Source of the DNA: Puffinus mauretanicus
Lineage: Eukaryota; Chordata; Aves; Procellariiformes; Procellariidae
Length of the DNA stretch: 64,000 nt
Reading direction: 5' to 3'
Assembly (NCBI GenBank): GCA_023333565.1
Contig: JAJKFH010001865.1
Span: 496,001-560,000, forward strand
Shown: positions 48,340-60,400 of the stretch, in pieces
How the letters are laid out: every line of letters begins with the position of its first letter
How positions within the stretch are numbered: position 1 is the first letter of the stretch
Notes under the pieces: model-generated
Seen by the model: the letters and a program-made list of their open reading frames with translations, nothing else
What the model was told of the DNA's origin: nothing
The model's database searches: none
Made by a program: the position numbers and the translations under genes

Positions 48340-49560
48340 CCAAAATCTTTGCCAGTTCCTGATCACTTCCAAGATTCCTGGGCGACTGGGGTTTCCTGTT
48401 CGGGCCCGTTGTGTGATCAGTGCGACCCACTTACTCCACGTAGCATCGGTTGCATGATGTGTAGAGGGGACCCTCCCTTTGAACATCCAGCCCAGCACCG
48501 GCAGTCGGGGTGCCAGGAGGAGCTGTGCTTCAGTACCAACCACTTCCAAAGCAGCTCGAATCCCTTCATATGCTGCCAATATCTCCTTCTCAGTTAGAGT
48601 ATAGCTGAGATCCTCTGTATCCACGACTCCAAAACCCCAGGGGTTGACCTCGAGTCTCCCCTGGTGCTTTCTGCCAGAGGCTCCAGGTAGGGCCATTCTC
48701 CCCGGCTGCGGTGTGGAGCACATTTTTTATATCTTGTCCTGCCCAGACTTGCCTCCGGGCTACTGCTTGAACTATCTCCTGTTTAGTTTGTTCAAAGGCT
48801 TGTTGTTGCTCAGGGCCCCATTTGAAATCGTTCTTCTTCCGGGTCGCTTCATAGAGAGGGTTTACAATCTGACTGTAATCTGGAATATGCGTTCTCCAAA
48901 AACCCACAACGCCTAAGAAAGCTTGTGTTTCCCTTCTGCTAGTTGGTGGGGACATGGCTGTTATTTTGTTGATCACATCCATTGGGATCTGACGACATTC
49001 ATCTTGCCATTTTATTCCTAAAAACTGGATCTCCTGTACAGGTCCCTTGACCTTACTTTGTTTTATGGCAAAACCGGCCTTCAGAAGGATTTCAATTATT
49101 TTCTTCCCTTTCTCAAAAACTTCTTCTGCTGTGTTGCCCCGCACGATGATGTCATCAATGTATTGCAGGTTTTCCAGAGCCTCACCCTTTTCCAGTGCGG
49201 TGTGGATCAGTCCATGGCAAATGGTAGGGCTGTTTCCACCCCTGGGGCAGTCGGTTCCAGGTGTACTGGACACCCCTCCAAGTGAAAGCAAACTGTGGCC
49301 TGCACTCTGCCACCAAAGGGATTGAGAAGAATGCATTAACGATATCAGTGGTGGCGTACCACTTGGCTGCCTTTGACTCCAGTTCATATTGAAGTTCTAG
49401 CATGTCTGGCATGGCAGCACTCAGTGGCTGCGTGACTTTGTTCAGGCCACGGTAGTCTACTGTTAGTCTCCACTCTCCAGTAGACTTTCACACTGGCCAT
49501 ATAGGACTGATCACTCCTTGGCTCTCCAGTCGACGAATCAGCTTATGGATGGGAATCAGG
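48340..49560 (-). pseudogene. ERV reverse transcriptase, frameshifted
   Basis: The RT copies retroviral RNA. The N-terminal palm lies in the frame of 49412-49182 (TDIVNAFFSIPL, with the first catalytic Asp). The catalytic box YIDD lies at 49151-49162 in a different frame (49387-48590), so there is a frameshift between them near 49190-49250. After the box come the FLG and LGVVGFWR segments usual for retroviral RTs. The connection region then moves to a third frame (48723-48307). All catalytic aspartates are present. At least two shifts make it non-functional. Confidence 0.93.
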
Positions 49561-49639
49561 GAATCTTAGTTGGTGCGATATTGCCACCAGTGCACCGTTG
49601 TGGTAGCGATCGGCACCTGTTGGTCCTCGACCCTCAGCA

Positions 49640-50046
49640 ACCCCACAACAGAAGGGTCCTCCGAGACCAGGCAAGGTGGACAGCTGTTTAATTCCCTCCG
49701 TCTCCAGGGCAGCTATACCAAAAGCCCACCGGTACCCTTTTGGGTCCTTGAAATACCCTCTCCTGAGGTAGTCTATGCCAAGGATGCACAGAGCCTCTGG
49801 GCCAGTCACTATGGTCTGCTTCTGCCACTCATTCCCGGTTAGGCTCACTTTGGCCTCCAATACAGTTAACTCTTGGGATCCCTCTGTCACTCCAGAAATA
49901 CAAATGGGTTCTGCCCCTTTATAACTTGATGGCATCAGGGTACACTGTGCACTAGTGTCTATGAGAGCCTTATAATCCTGTGGCTCTGATGTGCCAGGCC
50001 ATCGAATCCACACAGTCCAGTAAACCCGGTTGTCCCTTTCCTCCAC
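49640..50046 (-). pseudogene. ERV aspartic protease
   Basis: The retroviral protease matures Gag-Pol. The active-site segment reads ALIDTSAQCTLMP, in which the usual D-T/S-G becomes D-T-S, a Gly-to-Ser change in the catalytic triplet. ILGIDYL downstream corresponds to the conserved Gly-rich helix segment near the domain end. The frame is open over 167 codons from 50046. It runs on to the spacer before the RT. The triplet change may reduce or abolish activity. Confidence 0.88.
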
Positions 50047-50409
50047 CTGGCTGGAGGCAGGGACCCTCTAGTCCTGGTCATCACTTCTTATAAATACATA
50101 TCAGAATTCCCTTTATTAAGATCAGGAGTAAGATTAGCCCTTCTACTCTGTCTGGGGAATTGCCCACTGGAAACTGGAGCAGCAGTTTTTCTGGGGGAAT
50201 CCCCTTGTGTGATTGTTTTTCCTTTTCCTCATGTATCCGTGCCTCTAGGGTCGAGATAGATCTTTCCATCCCACTTCCTCGTGTCCTTTCTGTGGTCACG
50301 CAGGTAAAACCACAGGGTGGCCCCACTATATCGTCTCTCTTGAGCAGAGGGACGCTTAATCCTAATGGCTGAGATACTGGTCCATACAGGCGGGGAGTAG
50401 GACATACCC

Positions 50410-51619
50410 TCTTTGAATCACTGGAACTTCTGGGACAGTTCCTCCACAGCCGAGACGCAGGCCAATAGGGAGGAAGGGAGGCTTTCTTTGTCTTGCCGGA
50501 GTTGGTCAGTCAATTCATCCACCGTTTGTCCTTCTACGTCTTTCCAGGTCATTACTGCCAATGAGTTGGCATGCGATGCTGGTGCACTCCAAACAAACTT
50601 TCACCACATGGGTCGCATGCACTGGACTTCATCTGGACCTTTGGATAACTGCTCACTGTTCAGGTCATCATAAATCACTTCCAGCACAGCTAATTCTCTC
50701 AGGTACTGGATACGTCTCTCCATGGTGGTCCACTTGCCTGGGTGGCATATAACATCTTCCTTGAAGGGATACCTTTCCTTCATGCCTGACAGGAGTCGCC
50801 TCCAGAGGCTGAGGACTTGTGCCCCTTTTCCAATTGCTTTGTCAATGCCCCCTTCCCTAGAAAGAGATTCCAGCTGCTTGCCTTCTCTGCCCTCCAATTC
50901 CATGCTACTGGCCCCGTTATCCAGCACCGGAGCAGCCAGGTGACAATGCGCTCACCTGGACGACAGTTGAAATCTTTTCGCATATCTCACAACTCACTCA
51001 GGGACAGGGATCAGGTGGTTACCACCTCATTTATGAGTTCTGCCTCTTCCTCCTCCTGTTCTCGTGATGGTCCAGCTTTGAAGTAGTCTGCCTCATCCAC
51101 TTCTTCCTTTAGTAGGGGAAGAGTTTCTTCCCTTACTAAACAAGCTGACTTTCGCTTCCAGCATTTCTTCTTGTGTATAGAAGTGAGTGATACTGGCACA
51201 GGTTGGTTCTCTGGTTCAGCTGCAGTGCCTGTCACAGGGGTTGGAATAGCCACAGTGCCTGTCACGGGCGTTGGAGTAACTGCAATGCCTGTCGCTTTGT
51301 CATCAGATCCAGAGACCTTCTCTTCTCCTTGAGGGTACTGAATAGTGATGAACAGGGCTCGGTAGGCATAGCCCAGGCCGCAGCATGTTGCAGTGATTTG
51401 TGTCTCCCTGGAATTACCAGAGTGACAGCTTACTTTTTCCAAATACTTTACTAGTTTTTCAGGATTCTGCACTTGTTCAGGGGTGAAGTTCCAAAACATT
51501 GGAGGTGCCCACTGTCCTAGGTACTTGCCCTGCCACTCATAACTATTCCAGCCTCGGGGCAGATCTCTGGGCGGTATTCTTAAATAGTTGTTTAACCTTA
51601 AATAAGACCTGAAACACAT
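50410..51619 (-). pseudogene. ERV gag, disrupted
   Basis: Gag builds the particle core. The frame from 51619 to 51011 holds an N-terminal matrix-like part, a Pro/Thr/Val repeat region and an acidic stretch (REQEEEEAE). After two in-frame stops (near 51009 and 50985) the same register continues with capsid-like sequence (50983-50930, TWLLRCW). A frameshift near 50925 then moves it to another frame (50927-50601), which carries SREGGIDKAIGKG and ERRIQYLRELAVLEVIYDD. The order matches avian ERVL-like Gag as I know it. No zinc knuckle is evident. Confidence 0.85.
51223..51295 (-). repeat. 30-bp tandem repeat inside gag
   Basis: Units at 51223-51252 and 51253-51282, plus a partial unit to 51295. 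Each carries CAGTGCCTGTCAC or a close variant and encodes a repeated PTPVTGT-like decapeptide on the minus strand. Confidence 0.92.
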
Positions 51620-52138
51620 TCAGGAGACATAGCAATAGGAACATGCTAGTCTGAACATCCCAAGGATATTCAAAATTCTCAAGAGCTATTGTAACTAGCC
51701 TGGAGGAGAAGGGGAAGGTGAAGGAGCGGGATAAAGTGTCCCCTCTTATTTCCCCCATAAATTCGCTCTCTGAGGAGAAAAGGTAAAGAGTAATTATCAA
51801 TAGTTTCCGAGACATGGTTCCCAAAGTATGGAGATGGCAGCAATGCTGAGTACAAATAACAGATCAGTCTCACGACCAGTAATTTTATTGTAAGTCAGTG
51901 TTACCCAGTACACCAAAATGATAACCTTAATCTGGCCCCCAGAGATGATAAACAGCACAACAGGGAATATATACAGCAAGTAAGGTGTTACACAACACAA
52001 CTCTGAGAACAAGCACAACGACTCTGAGAGCAAATAAATCAACATTGTGACCAGCAACTATTAACCTAATAATGAATCCTTGTAACAAATTTGTTTTAAC
52101 ACGCTCTGGCCAGATCTGTCGCTATCTCAGCCCTTCGT
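51620..52138 (-). other. ERV leader between PBS and gag
   Basis: About 0.5 kb after the primer binding site. It should contain the packaging region, which cannot be pinpointed by eye. It has short open frames only. Confidence 0.6.
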
Positions 52139-52156
52139 GCCCCACATTGGGCGCCA
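52139..52156 (-). promoter_or_regulatory. Primer binding site, tRNA-Lys type
   Basis: On the minus strand, eight bases after the LTR end, the 18 bases TGGCGCCCAATGTGGGGC match the complement of the tRNA-Lys(1,2) 3' end at 17 of 18 positions. The one difference is a C-to-T change in a CpG context. The tRNA primes minus-strand DNA synthesis. ERVL takes its name from a Leu primer, so a Lys site is notable. Confidence 0.85.
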
Positions 52157-52164
52157 AAAAGGGC

Positions 52165-52706
52165 TGTTGTGGTTTAACCTGACAGGCAGCCAAACACCAC
52201 ACAGCCATTCGCTCACTCCCCCCTTAGTGGAATGGGGGAGAGAATCAAAAAAAAAAAGGTAAAACTCATGGGTTAAGATAAAGACAATTTAATAGGACAG
52301 AAAAGAAAGGGAAAACAATAATAATGATAAAACAATATACAAAACTAGTGATGCACAATGCAATTACTCATCACCCGCTGACCAATGCCCAGCCAGTCCC
52401 CAAGTAGCAGCCGCCCGGCCTATTTTACATACTGAGCATGACATCATATGGTGTAGAATATCCCTTTGGTCAGTTGGGGTCAGCTGTCCCAGCTGTGACC
52501 CCTCCCAGCTTCTTGTGCACCCCCAGCCTACCCACTGATGGGATGGTGTAAGAAGTAGGAAAAGTCCTTGACTCTGTGTAAACACTGCTCAGCAGTAACT
52601 AAAACATTAGTGTGTTATCAATATTATTCTCAACCTAAATCCAAAACACAGCACTATACCAGCTACTAGAAAGAAAATTAACTCTATCCCAACCGAAACC
52701 AGGACA
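52165..52706 (-). mobile_element. 5' LTR of the ERVL-like provirus, 542 bp
   Basis: In minus-strand sense the LTR starts TGTCCTGGTTTCGGTTGGGA and ends GGTTAAACCACAACA, with TG...CA termini. A CRE-like TGATGTCA lies at 52439-52446 and a TATA-like AT stretch at 52421-52431. The U3 block around the CRE (TCATGCTCAGTA) is shared with the solo LTR at 21.7 kb, so the two are related subfamilies. An A-rich run at 52249-52258 lies in U5. Confidence 0.94.
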
Positions 52707-53942
52707 CCAGGATACCCCATCAAACACATACAATATGCACATCCCTGACAACATGGGTGTCTTACCCATGCCCATACCATTGTGATTAGCTCCCAATTCT
52801 CAGAAACATAAACTCGCCCTCCCTTTCCCTCAGCCCTAGTTATGCTTAGCTCATGATGAGTTGACTTAACAACTTACCACAAAATCTCCTGAATTATCCA
52901 ATGGATTTGATTATCAGCCCCATACACTCATCCCTGCCTTAGGGTTAGCAATAAGTACGAGCAGGTAATTAGTAAGAGCAGGATTTTTCCCAGAACTTTA
53001 AGATGCCATAAGTCCAGAGTAGCTAGTAGGATGGAGAAGACAGTTATCAATGCCATGAGAGCTTACAGGAGGTTTTTCTTTTATGACAGAGACAAGTTTG
53101 GGAACTACACTTAATTTGAGTAGGTCTTGGGCAATGGGTTAGGAAAAGTTCCAGCCATCATGGAGAGCAACCAGTGTGTTCAACTGGAGATACTTCACTT
53201 CAAGGATAAGCTATGTATAAGCTCTCTTCCCAGAGAGCTGAAAGATGAAGACCAGGTAGGAAAAAAACAACCCTCAAACAGGTTGCAAAGCCTGTCATTG
53301 TCATTGCCTGAGGTGCCTGTGCAGGGAGGGCTCTGCCCAGAAGGTTCTTCTGCCTCTTGTTGGATCCACGGGTTTGCATGGGCTCCTCCTGACACAGGAA
53401 CCAGAAGGAGCCCTGGGAGCCCTGGCAGCCTGGGGGTGTCAGAGGGGGACAAGGGGAGGAAGTAAGCAAGTCTAGGGATTACTGCTTCCATTATTCTGAG
53501 CTGGTAGGGACCACAGGCAACAAGTCTCCAGCCTTTTAGTCAAGAGGCCCACATCAGCTCTGCCATGGTGATGGTCTCATCTGACAGTTCAGGAGAAGTG
53601 GGACACACTGTGCAGTAGAAATGAGATGGTAGGGAAATTAGTAGGTTTTAGGCTTTGTTTTGCTTGACAGAGATGTGTCAGCCTGCTAGGTAGGCCAGAT
53701 CTCAGACTATTGCAATAATAGGCAGGAGCTTTGGGAGGATGGATGAGGTGAAGATGCAATTGTCCTTTTCCCACAGTTCATTCACTTATATCAGTACTGA
53801 CTTCTATCCTCTTCCAGTGTCTATCTGCAATGTCAGCAGGTACCTCTGTGATAATGTGTTCAATTTCCAGTGGCTGTGTCTTTGAACTCCTTGCGTTTTT
53901 CTGTGTTAAGGTGATTATTGTTGCCATAGCTACAATAGTCTA
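52707..53942. other. No gene recognised
   Basis: A GC-richer patch at 53120-53470 has overlapping open frames on both strands. A possible donor (GACCAG|GTAGGA, 53256) exists, but the nearest acceptor has a weak pyrimidine tract. Confidence 0.45.
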
Positions 53943-54420
53943 TGTGTTGTGAAACCTTTGAAGGATATAACCACATGAAGCCGTGGTGTTCCCAGTCACA
54001 TCCTCAATGTATCCAGAAATGTTCCCATGTAACCAGGGGTGTTCCCACAGGGTTTCACAAGCCAGGCTCCTTCCCCAGAGAAGAGTAACCTTTACGAAGA
54101 AGGGATATTTAAAAGGGGGGAGAGCTGGGTGGGTGTTTTTCCAAAGATCCTTGGAGCTCCCCCTCTTCCTTTCCCACTTAATGCATGCCAAGGACACATC
54201 AGGAGATCCTACAGAAATCTGCATCAGCTGGGCAGTAGACCTTCTGAATTTGCCAGAAGCTTACACTATAATGTTCTCTGTTTTCACTAAGCAGTCTGCT
54301 TGCACTACCATCAGTGCTGAGCTTAGGGCCATGTATTCTGCCTTCTGTTGCAGCCTTGCACCTACCTTCGTTGAGGCTTCTTGGGTGACAGTGAGAACAA
54401 AACCTAGTTGGAAAACTTGA
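53943..54420 (+). mobile_element. Possible LTR-like segment
   Basis: It begins TGTGTTGTGAAACC and contains a TATA-like GGGATATTTAAAAGGGG near 54105. A GC-richer stretch with AGAAGG precedes it and a CT-rich stretch follows. I could not find a partner LTR, a target duplication or a primer binding site. It could equally be unique sequence. Confidence 0.2.
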
Positions 54421-57400
54421 TTTGTCAGTGGGTTGAACAGTTTGCTGTAATGCCATTCCCATGATGTGTGATATGGGTATGCAATGAAGAAACAGGGAAG
54501 GCTGTAAGTGAATAAGCACTCAGTCTTTGTCCCAGAAAGAAACAAACAGCTCTCAACATAAAGAGTAAAAACCAATTCCTCGTGTTATCATCTCTGTCTC
54601 TTATCACTCAGCTCATTTGATCCAAATCAGAACCTCTCCAGGGGTTCTACCATATGCTTGCAAATGTACTGGGTTTTGTATTAAAAGCTATCATTTTCTG
54701 TTGACAAAACCACATAGTAACATAACAAGAATCTCATATGAATTTGTGAAGCTCAGAAATCATCACAATGTAAGACACTATCACATCAATATTTATAAGC
54801 ACTCAAACCACTCTTGCAAGTATGCTTCCACTCTTCTTACTTCAACCACCTCTTTCCCCTGGAGCAAGGCAGCTCTTGCCTCTGTTGCATCAATTTCACA
54901 AGCTGTAAACAATGGGAATTACATTCCTTCCCCATCTCAGTAAAGGTCTTAAAGTTCTACAGAGGAAAAGATTTGTATTAATGGAGGCTGTTACTACCAC
55001 ACGAAAATATTAGAAGAAATTGCTTCTTATTTTTGTTGGTTCCATTCCTGTCAGAATACCAAATATTTGGCATCCCACACAGTATTGGAAAATATATCTT
55101 TTCTTTTCCCACAGCAGAAGCTATAAGCCCTAATTGATTCCTGGTCACAGTGAATAACATCAGGTTGGGTAAGTGTAGGAAACAGTAAGTGTACTGTAGC
55201 TGAGATCAATACAGCTTGCTTCTGAACTCCACAACCAATCTCTCTGGCTACGTACACTGATAAATAGACAGTATTGCCCCTCAGCTATATGCTATTAGCT
55301 ACGCTTTTCCTCAAAGTGTCAGAAAGTAAGTGGTATACCTAGAATTATATCAAAAACAACAAGAATGTTTTGTCATTCTGGTGGGCTAGGGACACTTGTC
55401 TGGTATCTGTAAAGTTACAAATGCTATTAGTAGCTCATTTACCTTGGTTATTATGCTTCACACAAGTCAGCAGTAGCTTTGCAAGTATGTGTTAAAGCAA
55501 CAACAAAATGAATTTTCAATTTGAAATGTACCACTCTCAAAAAACAAAGCAGCTTGAAAAGAAAATAAATAGGTTTACTGCAAACAAAATAAATATACTA
55601 AAGTAACAGCACTGAGCTTAAAGTATTACAGTATGACATCAAAACCCTGAATTGTGCTTTCAAAAACCTGGTAAATATTATTTTCAGATGTTAATCTTTT
55701 AAAACTACTTCGGCATTTTCCTACAAACAGAAGTGTGACTGTAATAACCAAGTTCCAGACACTGTATTCCTCTTTTTTTTCAGGTTAGTACAATCTTCTC
55801 AAGACCTCTAAGGCATAGTCTATAGCTTCACAATAAGAGAACTGAAAAAAAATTCAGCTCACCTTCATAAAATAAGAAAAAGGGTTCAAAGATCAGAAAT
55901 GTAATGGTAAGTCCTTCAAAGGACGCATATACAAGGCTGTGTATACTGGTAGCTTACTAGAAACTCGGATTCCCCTCCCTTCCCCGTTCTCTCTTTGATC
56001 TCAAGCTAAACATCAGAATCTAGCTTTTAAAAAGACTTGAAGTGCCTTTCATTTTCTCTCGGCTGCCTGAGGAGCAACAACTCCCGCATCTTACATGAAA
56101 GAATTTATTTCTCCCTAAAAATAACTTTCGTTTCAAATGCCCCCTGCAGAGAGGATGAAATAATTTATCCTCAACTCTGTGAAGACAAAAGAAGGTAATT
56201 GCATGGATAAGCCATTACCTACAGCAGGGAAAAAGGCAGAGGAGTCATTACGGATCTAGCTGGAGCAGCGGTGAAACATTTCCTGCTTGTCACTTCTGTA
56301 AGAAAGGAGCACAGTTCATATGTGGCAACCTTTGGGCCCCTCACACATGGATCATTAACACTAGCTATGCTGGCTGAGCTACTATTAGATATAATCTAGC
56401 AATTCTTACCCTTCAGGTGTTTTCTGGGGTTTTTTTCCCAGCTTCCTTCCTGTAAATGTTGAGAGCACTGGGACTTTTTGCTCATTTGAACTATTAATTT
56501 TCTTTGCTCCTCAGCTAACATTGCTCAGGGTCAGGTACCTAGCATAAGCTTTTGCTTTCAATATGGTTAATTTAAGTTAACAGGCAAGGTCTGGAGACTA
56601 GGATACATTTCCACTGCTCACAGATGCACTTTTCTTCACTCATTCTTCTCTGTGTCATGACACAAGTCAGGTAGGGGAACACCTACAGGTGATGAACAAA
56701 CCTCCAAGTTCAAATTCAGACCAATCAACCAGCCGAGGTTCAGATCCTCAGGTGCAAAAGATCTGCTTTGTGGATTTCAGGACTGTAGATACATGAGAGA
56801 TTTCACCACTAACATTTGCCCAGGTGAATCAAGAGAACACCATCTCTCCAATTACTTATATTTTCCGTTATATCAGCATGGCTGTTTGTTCAGTGACAAC
56901 AGACCCCCCCGCCCAAAATAATGTTGAAGTCCAAAACATGACAGAGCTTTAAATTGCAATTTCAAATTTTTTGGTAAATCTTCCTTGAAAAGGTCTCTTC
57001 ACTCAGAAATCAACAGGCTTGAATGCAGAGGCTTGAGGTGGCTTGAGGCAGTGAAATTTCTTGCTTGCTAGCAAACAATAAGACAGAACTCATTAACAGT
57101 TACATGATATAATTTTAAAATATTTAAAACAGAGAGAGATCCAGATTTTGTCATGATTGATGCCACAAATATGAGGATATGCAAAACGTTTTGACATTTC
57201 TAGCTTGAGCCCCATTACACATCCCATGTGCTTTCTCTCAGAGGTGCATTTTGGCATGAAAGGTTCTCTTCCCAGCCAGGAGCCAGATGGACCACTCCAT
57301 GAGCCTTCACACTGCAAATAAAGTTTGGCCCTGAAAAGACTAATTATTGTTACAGGGATGCTGTTACAGCAACAGATAATAAAACAAAGATACATGTTGG

Positions 57401-60400
57401 TTTTAAGCTGTGTTTTTATTAAAGGTTTAGACTGTCCTTTTACTTCCATAAGAAAAGTATTTTACATGAATAGGTAATGTGGTTTAAATGTGCCAGTACT
57501 AGATTCTGTGTGTGGGGACTTACACATTGTCTGTGTAGCAACATTGCAAAGAGCAGGCTCAAGCATGAGAGAAAGCTCACTTGGAAACTCATACTACCTG
57601 TCCCTGGCTTGACCTTGGCCTTCTTGTAGCATGAGCCTGTAACATCTGCACTGCTAAAGGAAACACAAGCTCCAGCACAAGAAACATCCCACAGTGGGAA
57701 GAACATGAAACCCTTTAGGCTCTGGATTTTGTGCCAACTGACCTACCTGGCACAATTTTGAACGTTAGCAGTAGACTAAGTGCTGGTCTAAGACTGAAGA
57801 GTAGAACAGGCTGGCACCACGGAGGAGGTGGGAGGATTAGGACGACCCCAAGCAAGTTTTAGGTAGCACCACTTTGAAGTCAATGGTGATCCATGTATCT
57901 ACAGAGACCTAACCACGGAACTGAAGACCTTAACCTTCTTCCCCCTAATGCAAATTAAAGACAGTGACTCCTACCCAATCTTAGAAGACTGTGGCTTGAG
58001 CCTAACAAGAAAGCAGCCACAAATACTAAGTATTTTCATTTTTGTGTAGCATTTAAAATTTTTTAGTTTCATCTGCAACAGTTATATAGAGAGGACAGTG
58101 ATAAAACTATTATGTTGAATGTAATTCAGCATGAGTAGTTTACTATTAATATATAGCTTTGATCTTCAGAAAAAAACTTTAATATCATTATCATTCATTT
58201 TAGCATTTATGATGAGGAATTTTTAGGCATGCAGGTCCCACATCATGAAAAGTATAATTTATACTTTATAATAATAGCTTTTCTCAAACATAAGGAGGCA
58301 ATCTTTAAAAAAAATGTTTCCAACTCACATTCATTACAACCACTTCACTGTATTTATTTGTCTAATTTTCTTTTTGTAATGTGACCATGAAAAAATGACC
58401 AGTTGCCATGACTTAAACAAAAACATTCTTCATTATCATACAGGAACCCATTCAAGCAGATTATGAGAGTCTTCATTCATCACATACAATATGTTTATGA
58501 TGGATTCCATGTAGCATAAGCATACGCACAATAGCAGATTTTCTTGATACTGGTGGCTTTAACAATAATTTTAACAACATCAGAAAACTCTTTAGAGTAC
58601 TCAAATGGTTTTTTCACTTTTAATTGGTTTAGCTTTCCCTTTCTTTCAAAATAATGACACATATGAAGCATAAATGTAAAGGTTTTAATGTGTCTCTCAC
58701 TGCTTTTCAGTAAAGAAATCGTTTGTGTCCTACAGCTAGTTTTAGGCCCACATGAAAGAAACCTAATACCACTGAAGTCAACTGTGTGATCACATCAGGA
58801 GTGGATATGGTGCTTCTAGATGCAGGCTGGGGCTCTTCCAGAAAGATGGGTACCTTGTGCAAATTGGCTCCTTATTCAGTAGATAACTGTGTTGTCAGTA
58901 GCTTTTTTGCCCAGGCTCTCCGCAAGGGAGCTCTGCGAGGGAGGAGAAGTAAGAGGAGGGGAGGGAACCTTCCCAGCTCAGGCTGCTGGAAAGCAGGACG
59001 GCAGCCGCTGTCCCAGTCTGCAGGCTGCAGTGGCCACAGTCCTTGCTGTGCTTGATCCTGCCTGTTTACAAACCCTCCCTAAGCTATGCTAGCCCTGGGA
59101 GATGAATTGGCATTTTCAAGAGATGCTGCACTCCCTGCAGAGTCCCAGCACTTCAGCCTTTTGATATTTGGCAGCTGATGGACCATGAGGGCTCTGGAGA
59201 GTCACAGGAACTGCTGGAGGGTCCAAATTGTGGTCTACTCTGGAAAAGTAGGCAGCTTCTTTCTTACCGTTCCCTCTGCTGTCCCCCTGCTATCCCCAGG
59301 CCATTATGGTACTAATAACATGTGAGGAGAGAATTTCAAGTCACTGGTGACAGTATCATGTCAAACCTGAATACCTGAATAATAAACACTTCTATTAAGA
59401 ATTTTACATCTTGTATGCAATATCATAGGAGGGATTGCATCATAACATCTCCTGGATTTTGAAGAGAGAATTTGCCTGAGTGATTGCTTCTGTGTTTGCC
59501 ATTGGAACCTGAAAGAAATGTCATTTGATTTTGCACGGAAGAGGCAGGAGTTTCTTCTGAAACATCATCTTGCATGGGTGTAGACCAGTTGGCACTAAGT
59601 ACTAAGTCTATTTTGACTGGTTTCAAACCAGTTTCTGAGGTGTAACAGGGATGCACAGATCATCATAGGAGAAGAAAATGGAATGAAAAGCAAACATCAA
59701 CTTAATTTTTTGCTCTGCACTTCCCTTACACTTAAGAAGACTTCCAGGGCATGGATAGGCAATATGCGTATGTACAAAGCAAAACAAATACTATTAGGCA
59801 AATGCTAGAATGGCTTTCTGAGCCTCTAGACACTGTCAGCTTTGGCAACTAACTGCAGCCTTTCTGTAGGCATAAACAACATTAAAATTGCAGACAGAAG
59901 CTGAAATAGTTGAAGAATATAATAGCTTAAAAAAGTAGTCCCTAAATATTGTTTTGCGTGATTTTCAGAAGTGTAGATACAAGAGGTTATTTGAAACCTG
60001 CATTGTGAGCTGTATGACTTCCAGTTATGATGAATCATCTCTGTCGGTTGTTGTGGTTTTTATAAACATACTGTTTCTGTCACTTTCAAATTAATACTAA
60101 TATTTAATAATTGTATCTGTGCTTGTAGCACACAGTAAACATTAGGTAATTTGTTTGCTTAACCCTCTTTCGTTAGAGCTGTGTAAATCTTATTATCTTG
60201 TGTATGCCTTGAACTAAAATAAGTATAGACATTTAACACCATGGCACAATCAACATGCAATAACTAGTTAAAATTGTGACAGCATGACATTGTGTTCCAG
60301 TCCTTCTAGATGAATCGTTTGGAATAACTTGCTGTAGAATCCACTGAAGATCTCTCCAAGGAAGGAAAAAAAAAAAACCAACTGGAGAATTTCTACTTGG

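Larger units (their letters stand above)
46500..52706 (-). mobile_element. ERVL-like endogenous retrovirus, env-less, 3' LTR missing
   Basis: A minus-strand provirus in the order 5' LTR, primer binding site, leader, gag, protease, RT, RNase H, integrase. No env-like frame lies between integrase and the left end, as expected for ERVL elements. The 5' LTR is complete. No second LTR is visible at the left: element-like sequence fades between about 46.62 and 46.45 kb, so the 3' end was truncated or lost. All genes are disrupted by stops or frameshifts. The family call rests on motif content and on the LTR ends shared with the solo LTR at 21.7 kb, without a database search. Confidence 0.93.

Noticed and set aside
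53127..53465. 112-codon plus-strand frame with an internal GTAGGA donor
   Set aside because: Overlapping frames on the other strand are just as long, which fits local GC content. The acceptor is weak.
55112..55162. Exon-like segment with a good acceptor and a GGGTAAGT donor
   Set aside because: There are stops in all three frames. It could be a non-coding exon, but nothing supports that.
57093..57706. Two adjacent minus-strand frames, Cys-containing
   Set aside because: No domain, no splice context and low-complexity hydrophobic stretches; they look like chance.
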